Positions 53,102 through 63,189 of a DNA stretch of 64,000 nt are shown here, piece by piece; the stretch's first letter is position 1, and every line of letters begins with the position of its first letter. Below the pieces are notes generated by a model, which was not told the origin of the DNA, did no database searches, and saw only the letters and a program-made list of their open reading frames with translations. The position numbers were made by a program, and so were the translations under genes. The DNA comes from Prostheceraeus crozeri (lineage: Eukaryota > Platyhelminthes > Polycladida > Euryleptidae): NCBI GenBank assembly GCA_907163375.1, contig CAJQUW010007460.1:251501-315500 (forward strand), in the 5' to 3' direction.

Positions 53102-54525
53102 CAGTCCCGGCGGAAATATTATAACCGCAAGCCCTTAATTATCGAATACAGCATTTTTAGTATATTTACATTATAAAAACTTTCTTTAATCGAATTAGAC
53201 AAACTATATTCCATTACATGAACAAGATAACTATAAAAAAATGCAAGATATAGAAAGAGAAGTTATGGTGAATCAGTATTTGGTAGTATGACCTTTGTTC
53301 TTCTTTACTTGGGTCAGCCGATTTTTCATTGAGTTGGAGAGAATTTTACCAAATTCTGGCGTGATTGAGAAACACTAATGACGACGAATGGATTCCTTCA
53401 GTTGAGATACGGAGTTTGGCTGATCCTCAGACACAAAAATCTTTAATTGCCTCCACAAATTTTCAATTGGATTGAGATCCGGCGAGTTACCCGGCCACTG
53501 AATAACATTCACATCATTGCTGGAGAGCCACGATGTAACAGATCTTGCTTTGTGGCAAGGTGCAGAGTCATGAAGAAAATATTCACAATCAAGAATGCTC
53601 ATATGGGAAAGCAGCTTATCATATGGGAAAGCAGCTCATGATCAAGGTACGTCGAGGCATTCATCGTCTTGCCTTGAGGCAAAAAAATATATGCCACCTC
53701 GGCCTGCAGCCGAAAAACACCCTACACCATCAGCTTTTGGGGATGTTTTACAGTTTTTAGAGTATATCTTGGGTGAAATCTTGTATTTTCAGGGCGTCTG
53801 ACGTTTCCTTTGTTTTGATAGTGCAGCTCGAAACACGATTCATCCGAAAACAGGACCTTGCTCCATTCGTTTTCATCCCAGTTGGCATATTGAGTTGCAA
53901 AATTAACTTTTTGACGTCGCATTTTATCAGTTATCAGGGGTTTCTTCGCAGCTCTCTTTGAGGATAATCCATAGTAACGCAAACGAACCTTGATCTGAGC
54001 AACACTTAAACTTATCCCTTCTTCAGACAAAGCTTGAACAACTTAGGTTGCCGGAAGAAATGGATTTTTCACCACCATTCGTCTTATTCGTCTATCAACT
54101 TGAATTGAAATCTTCGAAGGTCGACCCGTTCGTTGAAGACTCTTCAATGAACCTGTTTCTTGAAGTCTTTTTAATGTATTGAATACACTTCCTTTCGAAA
54201 TCTTCAGTCTTTTCGCTATTTCCTCATTAGAATAGCGTTCTTCTTTTAGGAGTTTGATATTCGCGCCGACAGCTTCACTCAAGTCAGGCTTTCTACCCAT
54301 TTCGACAATGAATTATGATTGAATGCATTTTCTCAAGCCTTGACTGACTCGGTAAATTCAAATTCACTCAATTTTGTGTGATGATGAATGATAGAATGGG
54401 ATTAGACCATAGAATAGATATCTAGCATCTATAGATATCTTCATGTCATCTTTACGTTTCACTGCCGTCATGCTGCATTTTCACCGTCAAAACGCTACGA
54501 GGTCATAATATTTCCGTCGGGACTG
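53102..54525 (-). mobile_element. Tc1-like DNA transposon, 1.42 kb
   Basis: 25-bp inverted repeats CAGTCCCGGCGGAAATATTA (left) and its inverse (right), flanked by TA duplications (53100-53101, 54526-54527). Joining the flanks with one TA restores the hAT-like frame (INELTMLICGL). Transposase lies on the minus strand. An imperfect tandem duplication of CATATGGGAAAGCAGCT lies near 53600-53640. Confidence 0.93.
53375..54300 (-). pseudogene. Tc1 transposase, disrupted
   Basis: From the ATG at 54300 come a paired-type helix-turn-helix (SNEEIAKRLKISKGSVFNTL) and a GRPSK hook, then after one in-frame TAA at about 54040-54045 the second HTH (LSVAQIKVRLRYYGL), the first catalytic Asp in VLFSDES, and after a frame change near 53640-53720 the second Asp in HDSAPCHK and the Glu in SPDLNPIENLW. 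Spacing between the second Asp and Glu is 34 residues, so DD34E as in Tc1. At least one stop and one frame change make it inactive, but all three catalytic residues are readable, so decay is modest. Confidence 0.9.
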
Positions 54526-54527
54526 TA

Positions 54528-55126
54528 CTATGCTCATATGTGGTCTTAGCAAACGTTTCATCAAGGAAGAGGTTATGTCAAAGTGTATTTCGGTCGTTGA
54601 TTTGATCAAATTAGACGTCGGGGATGAGACAAACCACAAGGAGTCAAATCAAGTTGAAATTGATTTCCTGGCCAAAGAAAGACTCAGGAAAGTGAAGTCA
54701 ATCAAGAAAGTTTAAGATCTTCAGATATTTTCTTTCATGAAAATTGTGCAAAAGCTACTTGAGAAAAGTCCTTTGGTACACGAACTTGCAAGGAATGTTG
54801 CTATTCTCGATCCGAATCTTTTGATTTCAAGTAGCGAGCCAGTGGTCAACCAACACGTTTCAGATATTCTTTCCACTATGCGTAGATGTGGGCGTATTGA
54901 TCCTAGAAAGGCTGATTTCATCACTCGAGAAATCATCTCATTCCGAATTTCACTGATTTCAAATTCGACGAGATTTAATTCGGAAAGCGACCGCCTGGAT
55001 GCCTTCTACCACATGTTCATGGGACAAAAGAAACAGTTCCAAAACGCTTGGCAATTGGTGAAGCAGCTGTTGTGCCTGTCACATGGACAGGCAACTGTGG
55101 AACGTGGGTTTTCAATTAATGAAAAG
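54528..55126 (+). pseudogene. hAT-like transposase, C-terminal core exon
   Basis: Reads MLICGLSKRFIKEEVM, LARNVAILDPNLLIS, MRRCGRIDPRKADFITREI, QNAWQLVKQLLCLSHGQATVERGFSINEK. The SHGQA-x-VERGFS-x-N block is the dimerisation-type motif of this class. One in-frame TAA lies at 54713-54715. The exon ends GAAAAG at 55126 before a GTCAAT donor, phase 0. Introns in the transposase indicate a gene that was expressed and spliced by the host. Confidence 0.75.
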
Positions 55127-55469
55127 GTCAATATAATCTTTGTTAGTAATTTTGAAGTGTGATGTTGAATTGGTTTGCCGATTCTTGTTGCTACTTGTTT
55201 ATGTTACTGTTAATGTTCTATATTGAAGTTGTATTTTGCAAACACCCCCATTGTTGATTTTTCCTCTTGATTCATTGTTATGGGAGGTATTTTTTGTTTG
55301 GATGTAATTTGAAATGTAAATGATTAGTATAGAATTAAAAGTAGTTATCAATTAGTTATCAAATTAGTAACAATATCATAGTGTAGTATACCATATTAGT
55401 AAAGATTGCAACCTTGCACATCAATAGCTACATATCCACCAGCTATTTCGATTGACGATTACCTTCCAG

Positions 55470-55748
55470 ATCGCAACAGAAAATCAGCTGGAGCTCTCTC
55501 TGACATCTCGGAGGTTTATTAGGAACCACATTGATCGCTTTGGCGGCATACTTAATGTAGAACTGTCAAACGACCTGATGCAGTCAGTGAAGGTATCTAG
55601 AAGTAGGTATCGATTACATCTTGAGATGCAGTCCAAAGAAAAAGCGGAAACGGAAAAGGAGCGGAAGCACCGTTTAAAATTGGAAGAGATCGAAACAATT
55701 TCAAGCAAGAAACAGAAAATTGAAATTGATATCACTGCATTGCTTGAG
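55470..55748 (+). pseudogene. hAT-like transposase, penultimate exon
   Basis: Acceptor CCTTCCAG ends at 55469; coding IATENQLELSLTSRRFIRN ... GGILNVELSNDLMQSV, then a basic/charged helix KEKAETEKERKHRLKLEEIE, to the donor GAG|GTAAGA at 55748. Phase 0 at both ends matches its neighbours. The spacing after VERGFSIN is as expected for this class. Confidence 0.7.
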
Positions 55749-56051
55749 GTAAGAATAAAATAGATTTTCACTCAGATAGAAAGTGGGAATTATTCAATGA
55801 TAGGCCTATACACGCCCTTATCTGATAAAGCAGTAAGTTAAATCAGGATATACACAAATCTTATTAAATGGGATTTGTCGTTTAACATGAATTAGCAGAA
55901 GGAATCTATGAGTCCTAAGAGGATCGTATAATCTAAAGTGTACCACATATAGAGCTTTTTAGTACCTTATCACATATGTCCTTAGCACATTTATGTAAAC
56001 ATAAAACTGATCGCGCAATCTGTTGCATACATAACAACGATTTCCTTTCAG

Positions 56052-56204
56052 TCATCCGATGAATATGCAAATCAGGCGGAGAAGATGGCGGATCTAACAT
56101 TACTCTCCAAATCAAACGCAATGAGAAAACGCGCCAACGAGAAGCGGAAGGAAGTAGCCGAGATTGAAAAACAAATAGACAAATTGGAAAAGGACGCAAA
56201 ATAG
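56052..56204 (+). pseudogene. hAT-like transposase, last exon
   Basis: Acceptor TTTCCTTTCAG ends at 56051; coding SSDEYANQAEKMADLTLLSK, then a charged coiled-coil tail (KRKEVAEIEKQIDKLEKDAK) and TAG at 56202-56204. This S-D-E-Y-A-x-x-A-E-K ... L-L-S-K-S-N-A tail is typical of the same class of animal transposon proteins. Confidence 0.75.
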
Positions 56205-56316
56205 ATTTGGAAATATACTCAGGAAACAAATGACTTTTGACTTTTGTTAGCATGTAATTTAATTAGGTTGAACTATTTCGGGATAGCTTCATAATAACCC
56301 ATTCATTTGACAATTG

Positions 56317-57175
56317 ATTTGATGTAATAATAATAAAGCGTCTTTATTCGAAATGATTGAAAATCGTTCATGGCAACAGAGTAATACTAAAATATGCATG
56401 TAGATCAAAATACAAGTAAGCACATAAAATTCACATTCTTGTTAAAAACTTGTTATACATCACAGTACAAAAAGGAATAAATGAAGCTGCTCTTCGTCGA
56501 GTTTTGATCATGGGTAGTCGCAAATGGTTGGAGTAAGTCATCTGATCAGGCGAAAGAAAGTTCAATACACTGTTTGGACTCATCAGAGTTTTGAATGTCT
56601 TCAGTGCTCTCGTCTCTCTTCGTTGAGATAGAGGCACGAACAAGTCACAAGGACAGTCTTTGCCACAAATTATTGCATGCGATCTTTTTCGGATAGCTTC
56701 CAACTTTTTGCTTTCTTTGGTTGACATGACAACAAACAGGGGAGCGTTATACTATAGGATTCCCAAAATATACATCTTGTACACAGTTATAAGATCTTTT
56801 TTTGATAAAATCTTCTTCAAGATACGTAGAGCATTTACTCTGCGTGCAGCCATCTTGCAAATTCTTTCAACATGTTCATCCCATCTGAGGTCATCTTGAA
56901 AAGTAACACCAAGAATCTTTAATGTACTGCAAACCACAAAGTCTGATGAGATAACTGGCTTGGGGGCAGAGCAAGAGAAAATCATTATTTTGGTCTTGGA
57001 CTGATTTAGCAGCAAGCCATTTGAAGAGCACCAACTTGACATGTTCTTCATCTCTCTGCTCAACATTTCACTCAAATTGTCTTTTTTGACAAAAGGAAGC
57101 CACACAACAATGTCGTCTGCATACTTCACGATACAGGCGCATGATGAAAAGGCCCGCAAGGACCCGACATATAAA
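56317..57175 (-). mobile_element. LINE C, 5'-truncated, inserted near the 3' end of the hAT-like transposon
   Basis: Only the RT palm onwards is kept: CIVKYADDIVVWLPFV, WCSSNGLLLNQSKTKIM, LKILGVTFQDDLRWDEHV, then the RSHAIICGKDCPCDLFVPL ... RRRAASFIPFC C-terminus, the same family as LINE D and LINE E. The 3' end has an (ATT)n-type tail near 56320-56335. Boundaries are approximate; no clear target duplication was found. Confidence 0.8.
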
Positions 57176-57318
57176 TGTTATTTGAAAATCTTTTCAAACA
57201 TAACGTCCCAATTTTTAATGTTCATTTTAAGAAAATAGGCCTCCTGGAAAATCGTTCAGTAACCTCCTAGAAACTCCTGGAATTTGATTTCTTGAAAACC
57301 GCGGCAACCCTGCTCTCA

Positions 57319-58286
57319 GTTCGCCCATGGAGCGGCGTTCACAATGTTTGATGGAACACATCCATCGGATCATAGCAGTCTCATTTCTTGACAGATGAGT
57401 AAGGTCATCCACTTTTATGGGCCATATCTCCGACGCATGCAGTAAGATACTTCTGCTACAGGCATTGTATACTTGACCCCTGCGCTTCAGCGAGATATTC
57501 GTATTGCTGAGGACAGGCAGAAGGTCATGAAAATTCTTCCAGGCGCTTCTTACACGAGCTGTTATAGCCTCACAACAACCTCCAGAATTACCTAGTCGAT
57601 CGCCCAGGTAACAGAAGTCCTCAACTACTTCAATGGAGTCTTCGCCAATTACAATCTCACTGACCGTTGTTTGAGACACGGGAAGGTCTCCCCTACATCG
57701 CCGGCAATTGAAATTTGGGTCTTCCCGTAGAACGGTTAAATTGGTGCATCTCTTGTGAACCCACAACGCACAGTTTGAGCACTTGATCACGTTCCGCCTA
57801 ATTTCCTTTCTGGACACAGCACATGGAAACTTTTCCTCGTCCTTTGTGGGGTTTGAGAACCTCGACTGATGATTGGTGACTGACTTTGGTCTTGACGTCG
57901 TTGGCTCGCATGCCTTTGGTCTCCCGATTTGTCTTCCAGCAAATGTAGCGGTCTTTTAGTTCTTCTAAGGAGTCAGATATTATGACAAGGTCATCGGCGG
58001 CGTAGAACATTTCTTGAGGTCATCCTCGTCGAAAGTCCTGTGAAATGGCCACCATGACGATTACAAATATGAGTGGACTCAGAACTGACCCTTGATGCAG
58101 CCCAGCATTGACTGCGAATTCCGCACTCTGCCTTGTGACAGCACACTACAGACCTCGAGTGTTCGTGCATCGCTTGGACGACAGAGAAAATCCATTCGAC
58201 AACCCCTAGCTTCCTCATTGACCACCATAAAACACGCCTGTGGACCCTATCTAAAGTTTTTTCTAGGTCTACTTTACAGTGCATAA
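57319..58286 (-). mobile_element. LINE A, reverse-transcriptase part
   Basis: On the minus strand the frames read CKVDLEKTLDRVHRRVLWWSMRKLGV (palm motif A region, normally D-L-E-K-A-F-D-R-V-P-R), then AADDLVIISDSLEELKDR (YADD region), WKTNRETKGMRAN, a Cys-rich KCSNCALWVHKRCTNL...CRRC knuckle, VVEDFCYLGDRLGNSGGCC and ASEIWPIKVDDLTHLSRNE. This matches the C-terminal half of a non-LTR element of the type with YLGD and CxxC...WVHKxC motifs. Several frame changes break it. It is the oldest host layer of the nest and continues at 48045. Confidence 0.85.
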
Positions 58287-58289
58287 TTT

Positions 58290-58955
58290 GTGAGCACTGC
58301 TCATGTACAGCTTGTGCCTAATTGCATTGAATACTTACTACTTTGCTTTACTTTTCCCTTGAAGCACACAAGCTGGAATAGCTTCTTCAATGACTCTTAC
58401 TTTTTCTTTTGTCCCTCCCCAGTTTCGTCAGAGGACTGTTTCATTTACGATATACATGTGCCATCGAAAAATCGAATCATGAAGAAATGAATCTATGGAA
58501 TTTCATAGTGTCATGAGTGCACGTACGCATGTTATACATTTCCATCTATTTGTTGACTAGATATGGTTTGTTATCTTTGAATCCAATATGTGAAATTCAA
58601 GCGAAGTGATGTAATTAACAGAAGGAATAAAGAAGGAATGAAAAGTATTTAGAATTTCATAATTTCATTTAAAATTCATGTCATTTTTAGGTAATTTGGA
58701 AAATCTTTTCAAATTTTTCAAAATCTCAGGTAATCTCTACTTTGATAGTAGCGCTTGTTCATAGGTCATATAGGTTCGCAATACCATCACATTTTAAGTT
58801 GAACATAAAAGAGATATGATAAAACATCTTTTTATGTATATTGGAATTGTTCTGAATATGGAAAACAATCCATTACATGTATTTGTTTAAAAGAAATGTA
58901 AAAACACGAAGCAGCAATTGAAGTTTAAGCTATCTAAGCTGAGGAATTCACACAT
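58290..58955. other. Unassigned AT-rich DNA
   Basis: No supported gene or element. The boundary with LINE A at about 58286 is the approximate 5' truncation of that element. Confidence 0.45.
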
Positions 58956-59537
58956 CTATCTAAAGAAGAAATGAATTTTATGTGAAATACCTTTTGTCCT
59001 TCGCCACTGCTTAATTCGAGGGATTTCAGAAACTCTGATGAGTTTGGCCTCCTCCTCAAGAGAGAGTACGTGTTGGCTCGTTGTCATACTGCGCTGTGAA
59101 CTGGTGCAGTGAATTCCTTCGAAAATTCTGCATAAGTAGATGAGCAGCGACTGCATTGTAAACAGCAGATGCATTTGACTCTTTCGTATCATCTGCATTA
59201 GGTAGAAAAAATTAAAGGTCCAATAAGAAGTCCCTTTCCTTTGATCCAATGCGAACTTGCATTGGAATTGGGAATGATTCTCAAAACACTGCACTTCCAC
59301 AGTAGGCCGCACGAGAACAATTGGTCAGAACATAAATACATTTTCACTGAAACATAAACGGAAATCACTACACAAATAAATCACTTCTAGCTATCTATCA
59401 AAAATAGTAAATTGTCAAAAATGCAAAGAGTCTCCAGCTTAAGTGGATGATTTTGCATGTGTTGGAAATGTTTCCTGACTTTTCACCCGCTTAAGCGGAA
59501 TTCCCGCTAATCCGCTTCCCCCTATCCGGAATGCACT
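58956..59537 (-). mobile_element. Possible pogo/Tigger-like element remnant
   Basis: On the minus strand CAGTGCATTCCGGATAGGGG starts near 59537 next to TA, followed by repeated AGCGGATTAGCGGGAATTCCGC modules, which resembles a Tc1/pogo-class terminus. Downstream on the same strand a 118-codon frame includes LSLEEEAKLIR and PRIKQWRRTKG, weakly reminiscent of a helix-turn-helix. No partner terminus was found. Low confidence. Confidence 0.3.
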
Positions 59538-60107
59538 GTATTTACTTATTGATTCTTTCTTTAGTTATATCTACATCAAATTCAGCGGGATAAAGAATTT
59601 TCAGAGGTCGCTTTCGTCGCAAATTGGTTTAGAATGAATCTCATTTTGCTCTGTTATATATTCTTGACTTCTATTTTGTTCTTTGTCAACTCAGTATAGT
59701 TAGTTTTATATCACCGCATCATTAATTTCCCATGGAACCATTTTTGAATCAAACAGTTACTTCATCAGAGTTCATCATGTAGAATAAATATTTTCACCTT
59801 CAGCATACCAATATTTAGAATAACCAAAGTTCAGTGAAATAATTAAAAGACATATTGGGTGAAATGTGTTAAATTTGTATGGATTGTTTCATCTCACGTA
59901 TTATTTTGCTATGTGGATGAAGCAAAACTCAATGCTCACGAGTTTTGTTTGCTCATGAGGTCGGCGCGCCAACTTCTTTACTTAGGCGTACCTGCCATCC
60001 GCTTATAAGGTGTATCAGATGAAACTACATAAGCGTTCGTCGATAGTCATACTAAGTAACACAAGTTATTGTCGTCAGTGTTGAGTGTACTTACGATATC
60101 TTTGCAG
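59538..60107. other. Unassigned AT-rich DNA
   Basis: No feature supported; it ends at a splice-acceptor-like TATCTTTGCAG just before a possible exon. Confidence 0.4.
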
Positions 60108-60199
60108 CAGCGACGAAGAACTGCCGGTCGACTCGGTGGAGGATTACAGTGTCTTCGATCAATGTGGATTCTCAAAACACGTCGAGCAATCTGAAAAAG
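60108..60199 (+). CDS. Possible host-gene exon (acidic)
   Basis: Between a good acceptor (TATCTTTGCAG, ending 60107) and donor (AAAAAG|GTAACT, after 60199) lies a 92-bp open stretch reading SSDEELPVDSVEDYSVFDQC then GFSKHVEQSEK. Higher GC and codon use unlike the flanks support an exon. No gene family recognised. It may belong with the open stretch at about 60834-61005 on the same strand. Confidence 0.35.
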
Positions 60200-60833
60200 G
60201 TAACTTAAATCTTGCTATGTTATCACCGAGAGCCATTCAATATCCATAACTATAATGTCTGTAAAAACGTATAAAATATGTTCCTTGATGTATTTCAATA
60301 AGTATTTGTCATGGTGAATACGGATACACTGGATTTGACAATTTTAAATCTTGCTGGAACCGGATTTGCCGGTTGTCAGAACTGTCGGATTCAAAGAGCA
60401 ACACGGATCCTATGTAAATTCGGTTTATACATTTAAAGTGTGGCTCAGTTGTTAGAGATGATAAAATCCACATTATGCAGAAACGTTGTTGAATACTGTA
60501 TAACTTCAGCTCATGCAGTTGAACCGTGGACGCCCTTATTCAGGACTGATAGGCCATAGATACACAACTGGATTTCAGATAGAGATGGCTATAAGCAATA
60601 CAACATAAAATTTTCATTTTCTCAAGCTCATCATAAACCAATGAGTGCAGACGTTCTCTCTAAGTGTTGCATGGCGAAGTCACGTTTGCGAAGTCGTGAT
60701 GAAATTTACGAAAAATGAGAAAACTGCAACATTTTGATGATGTATATTTTTTCTACCACCTCATCAGCTTAATTATTTATGACCAACACCAACAACTGTT
60801 GCTTCCCTTTAAAACCTGATGGCTTCATGTTTT

Positions 60834-61005
60834 GGAATTGAAATCCTAATTAACATTGCGAATTTGACCTTGGTCCATCAACGTGATTTCATAGACGTTT
60901 TAGTGCGAAGCCCAGAGCTTCTGCGATTCATCGAACGATTTACAAAGAGATACAGTCGACATGGTCAACATTATGCTGCCATTTTCACTCAAGCTATTCA
61001 TGCAA
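60834..61005 (+). CDS. Possible host-gene exon (helical)
   Basis: An open stretch reads IANLTLVHQRDFIDVLVRSP, then ELLRFIERFTKRYSRHGQHY and AAIFTQAIHA, and ends at a donor-like TGCAA|GTAAGT near 61005. The amphipathic helical pattern and GC content look exon-like. The left boundary is uncertain; no acceptor is clear. No family recognised. Confidence 0.35.
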
Positions 61006-61009
61006 GTAA

Positions 61010-62399
61010 GTTATTGCTAAGTGCGTTTTAGCAAACTGTGGTGTGATGCAGAATTCTACTTTAAAAAAATGAACTAGCCACATACATAACACTACGCCGA
61101 ATCATTATCTTTGGATTTGAATAGTTATCTCTTTATAGACCGGTAATTTATCACATTTTACTTTGTATGAGTATCACTTCAGATTGCTGAAGGAGTCTCT
61201 ACTTCCACAGACATACGTAGTAATGAATTTACAATAAATGATGATAACAGCAATATCAATTACCAAGAAACAAAGTCGATTAAAATTCAATTGCGATAAA
61301 AGCAAGTCGTTCGAGATGTCTTGATTTCTTAATAAATTGTTGCTTTCATATCCAATGTGTTAAGAATTATGCGTTTTGTTCTTGTGGCACAAAAATTCAA
61401 AACTTCTTGTTTTTTCGTGTTAAGAAAGCTCTAGATAATATGCAGCTCTGTGTGTCTATGGCGTTCCTATCTGTCGATATCTCGCTGGTAAGACGATCTG
61501 CATTACGCACGAAAATGAAGTTAGCGGAGCTACCTCAAAGTGGAGCGAATCAATTTATTGGCCTCGCTGACAGACGCAATAAATCAATTTTATTTTGTCA
61601 CTACGTAGTACCTGATCCAATTTATTGCGCTGATCACAAATATATGCTTCATTTTTCACAATAATGGAGTTAAAAACGACAATATCGCAACATGCACATG
61701 TAGCCTACTTGTGTGAAGCAGTGGAGTCATTTCTTATTGCAGCACAATTCTATTCGAAACGGCTTTTATGATCTGTCAATTTCAGCCTCCTGATCATGAA
61801 TCTGAGCTCACTTTCCACCAAGTCGCAGTCGTTATTGAGAATTTCAAGTATAAAGCTAAAAGGGGCTCCGCTAACTCTTGTGATTATTGTATCCTCCTAT
61901 GACGGTGATTTACGTTATGAAGTCGAAAAAATGTTATATTGGTAACTATCGAAATCCTGATGTTGATGCACTCTCATTTGAATTTTGCCAATTGTCTTAT
62001 TTTCTTCACCGCTTGCGGCACTTTCAGACCTTTCTCGGCACCCCGGTTGAAAATCACTGAGCTATATCAATCACATAACCTTTTTTGATGTAGGTATGAG
62101 TTGATTTAGTACTCCTCTATTTTCACAAAGCAGCAAATAATCGTGAAATGACTGCGTTGTGGTATAATACAGCATGCTCAAATACGAATTGCGATTACAG
62201 CCCTACTGACCAAACGCGGCCCATACTGACAGCCTCAGAAACGAGGGCATGCATCTAATTTATAGATTCATTTTTTGTCAGATATATGAGTATACGTTTT
62301 GCTCACTGTAGATGCATAAATTGTCTGGTTTATGCAGCTGCGCAAATTTGGTGTGCCTGCGCAAAAAATGAAAATTTGTCGTATGGCAACCCTGTATAC
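61010..62399. other. Unassigned DNA with one open frame
   Basis: An 85-codon frame at 61407-61664 is unsupported by splice sites or motifs. GGCAACCCTG at 62384-62393 is the inverse of a CAGGGTTGCC-type hAT terminus, with no partner seen. Otherwise nothing recognised. Confidence 0.4.
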
Positions 62400-62890
62400 A
62401 ACCTGCACATTAAGCATTGAACATTAACAAAACGAGAGTCATGCAATTTTGAACTCAAGACTGATTTGATAGCGGACAAAGGAACAAAAATGGTCAACGA
62501 GCAAATCCACTGTTCAGCAAACGAATCATTGTCACAATGAACGAATTGTGTCTTAAAGAAGAGCAACAGGTATGTGCAACTTACCGGTGTAGGGTAGACG
62601 TGCGGGAGCCAAATGATGAAGGGGATGGTTCGATTTATCCATCCGTGAAGTAAAAATTCAAAGCCAGTCAATATTCGGCGATAAAATAATGGTATGAAAT
62701 TAGAGCACATGCATCCACTTGCTGATCCACAAATTATTCTGTGAGACCTGTCTTGCATCCTTTCTAATGTAGCTCAGTTACTCTTACTAAGGCTGACAAA
62801 GAGGGGTGCCGCGTATTCCAGAATACCTCGCACACAACTATTGTAAATAACTACTAGTTCCGGTTTGACGAAATAATCCCTGCTTAGCCA
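62400..62890 (-). mobile_element. LINE E, short decayed 3' fragment
   Basis: On the minus strand the frames read VVIYNSCVRGILEYAAPLFV, then MQDRSHRIICGSASGCMCSN and FIPLFYRRILTGFEFL. This is the C-terminal region after the RT palm, of the same family as LINE D and LINE C (CHRIICETGCSC, RSHAIICGKDCPC). Strongly truncated and frame-broken. Confidence 0.7.
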
Positions 62891-63189
62891 TATGATTCAA
62901 TGTGGGAGGGCAGGGCAACCGTTAGATATTCGGTAAAGTGAAAAGGCACTCTAGTTATAGACCGATGCATTTCGCCGGTGTCCTACCGGCATGTTCACGG
63001 AATGAAATTGACATGACAAGAAAATGTACATGACACTGTGAGTATTTATCAAGTCAAACGTGACAAACAGATGTGGAAAACACTAAAGATGCAATCTTAG
63101 AGAGTAAAAAGGGGTCATTACATGTTACTTAATCATTGTAGAAGTAATGTGAAGGAAAGAAACATCTAAAAGAGTAGTGTAAAAACGAG
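62891..63189. other. Unassigned DNA before the Penelope-like element
   Basis: No feature supported. Confidence 0.4.

Larger units (their letters stand above)
48052..57312 (+). mobile_element. hAT-like DNA transposon, 9.26 kb, with three nested insertions
   Basis: The left end CAGGGCTGCCGCG and right end CGCGGCAACCCTG form a 13-bp inverted repeat with one mismatch. CTCTCA lies on both sides (48046-48051, 57313-57318). Joining the flanks with one CTCTCA gives an uninterrupted LINE A frame (MGELR then GMLHLHDLESV), which proves the boundaries. Six-base duplication differs from the usual 8 bp of hAT; hAT variants with 5- or 6-bp duplications are known in repeat collections. The transposase has a C2H2-like N-terminal finger, a VERGFSIN dimerisation-type motif and introns. 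LINE B, a Tc1 element and LINE C are inserted inside. The transposase carries additional stops and is dead. Confidence 0.88.

Noticed and set aside
36763-59455. 17-bp match GCTTAAGTGGATGATTT shared between 36765 and about 59440
   Set aside because: AT-rich and short; similarity does not extend on either side, so chance is sufficient.
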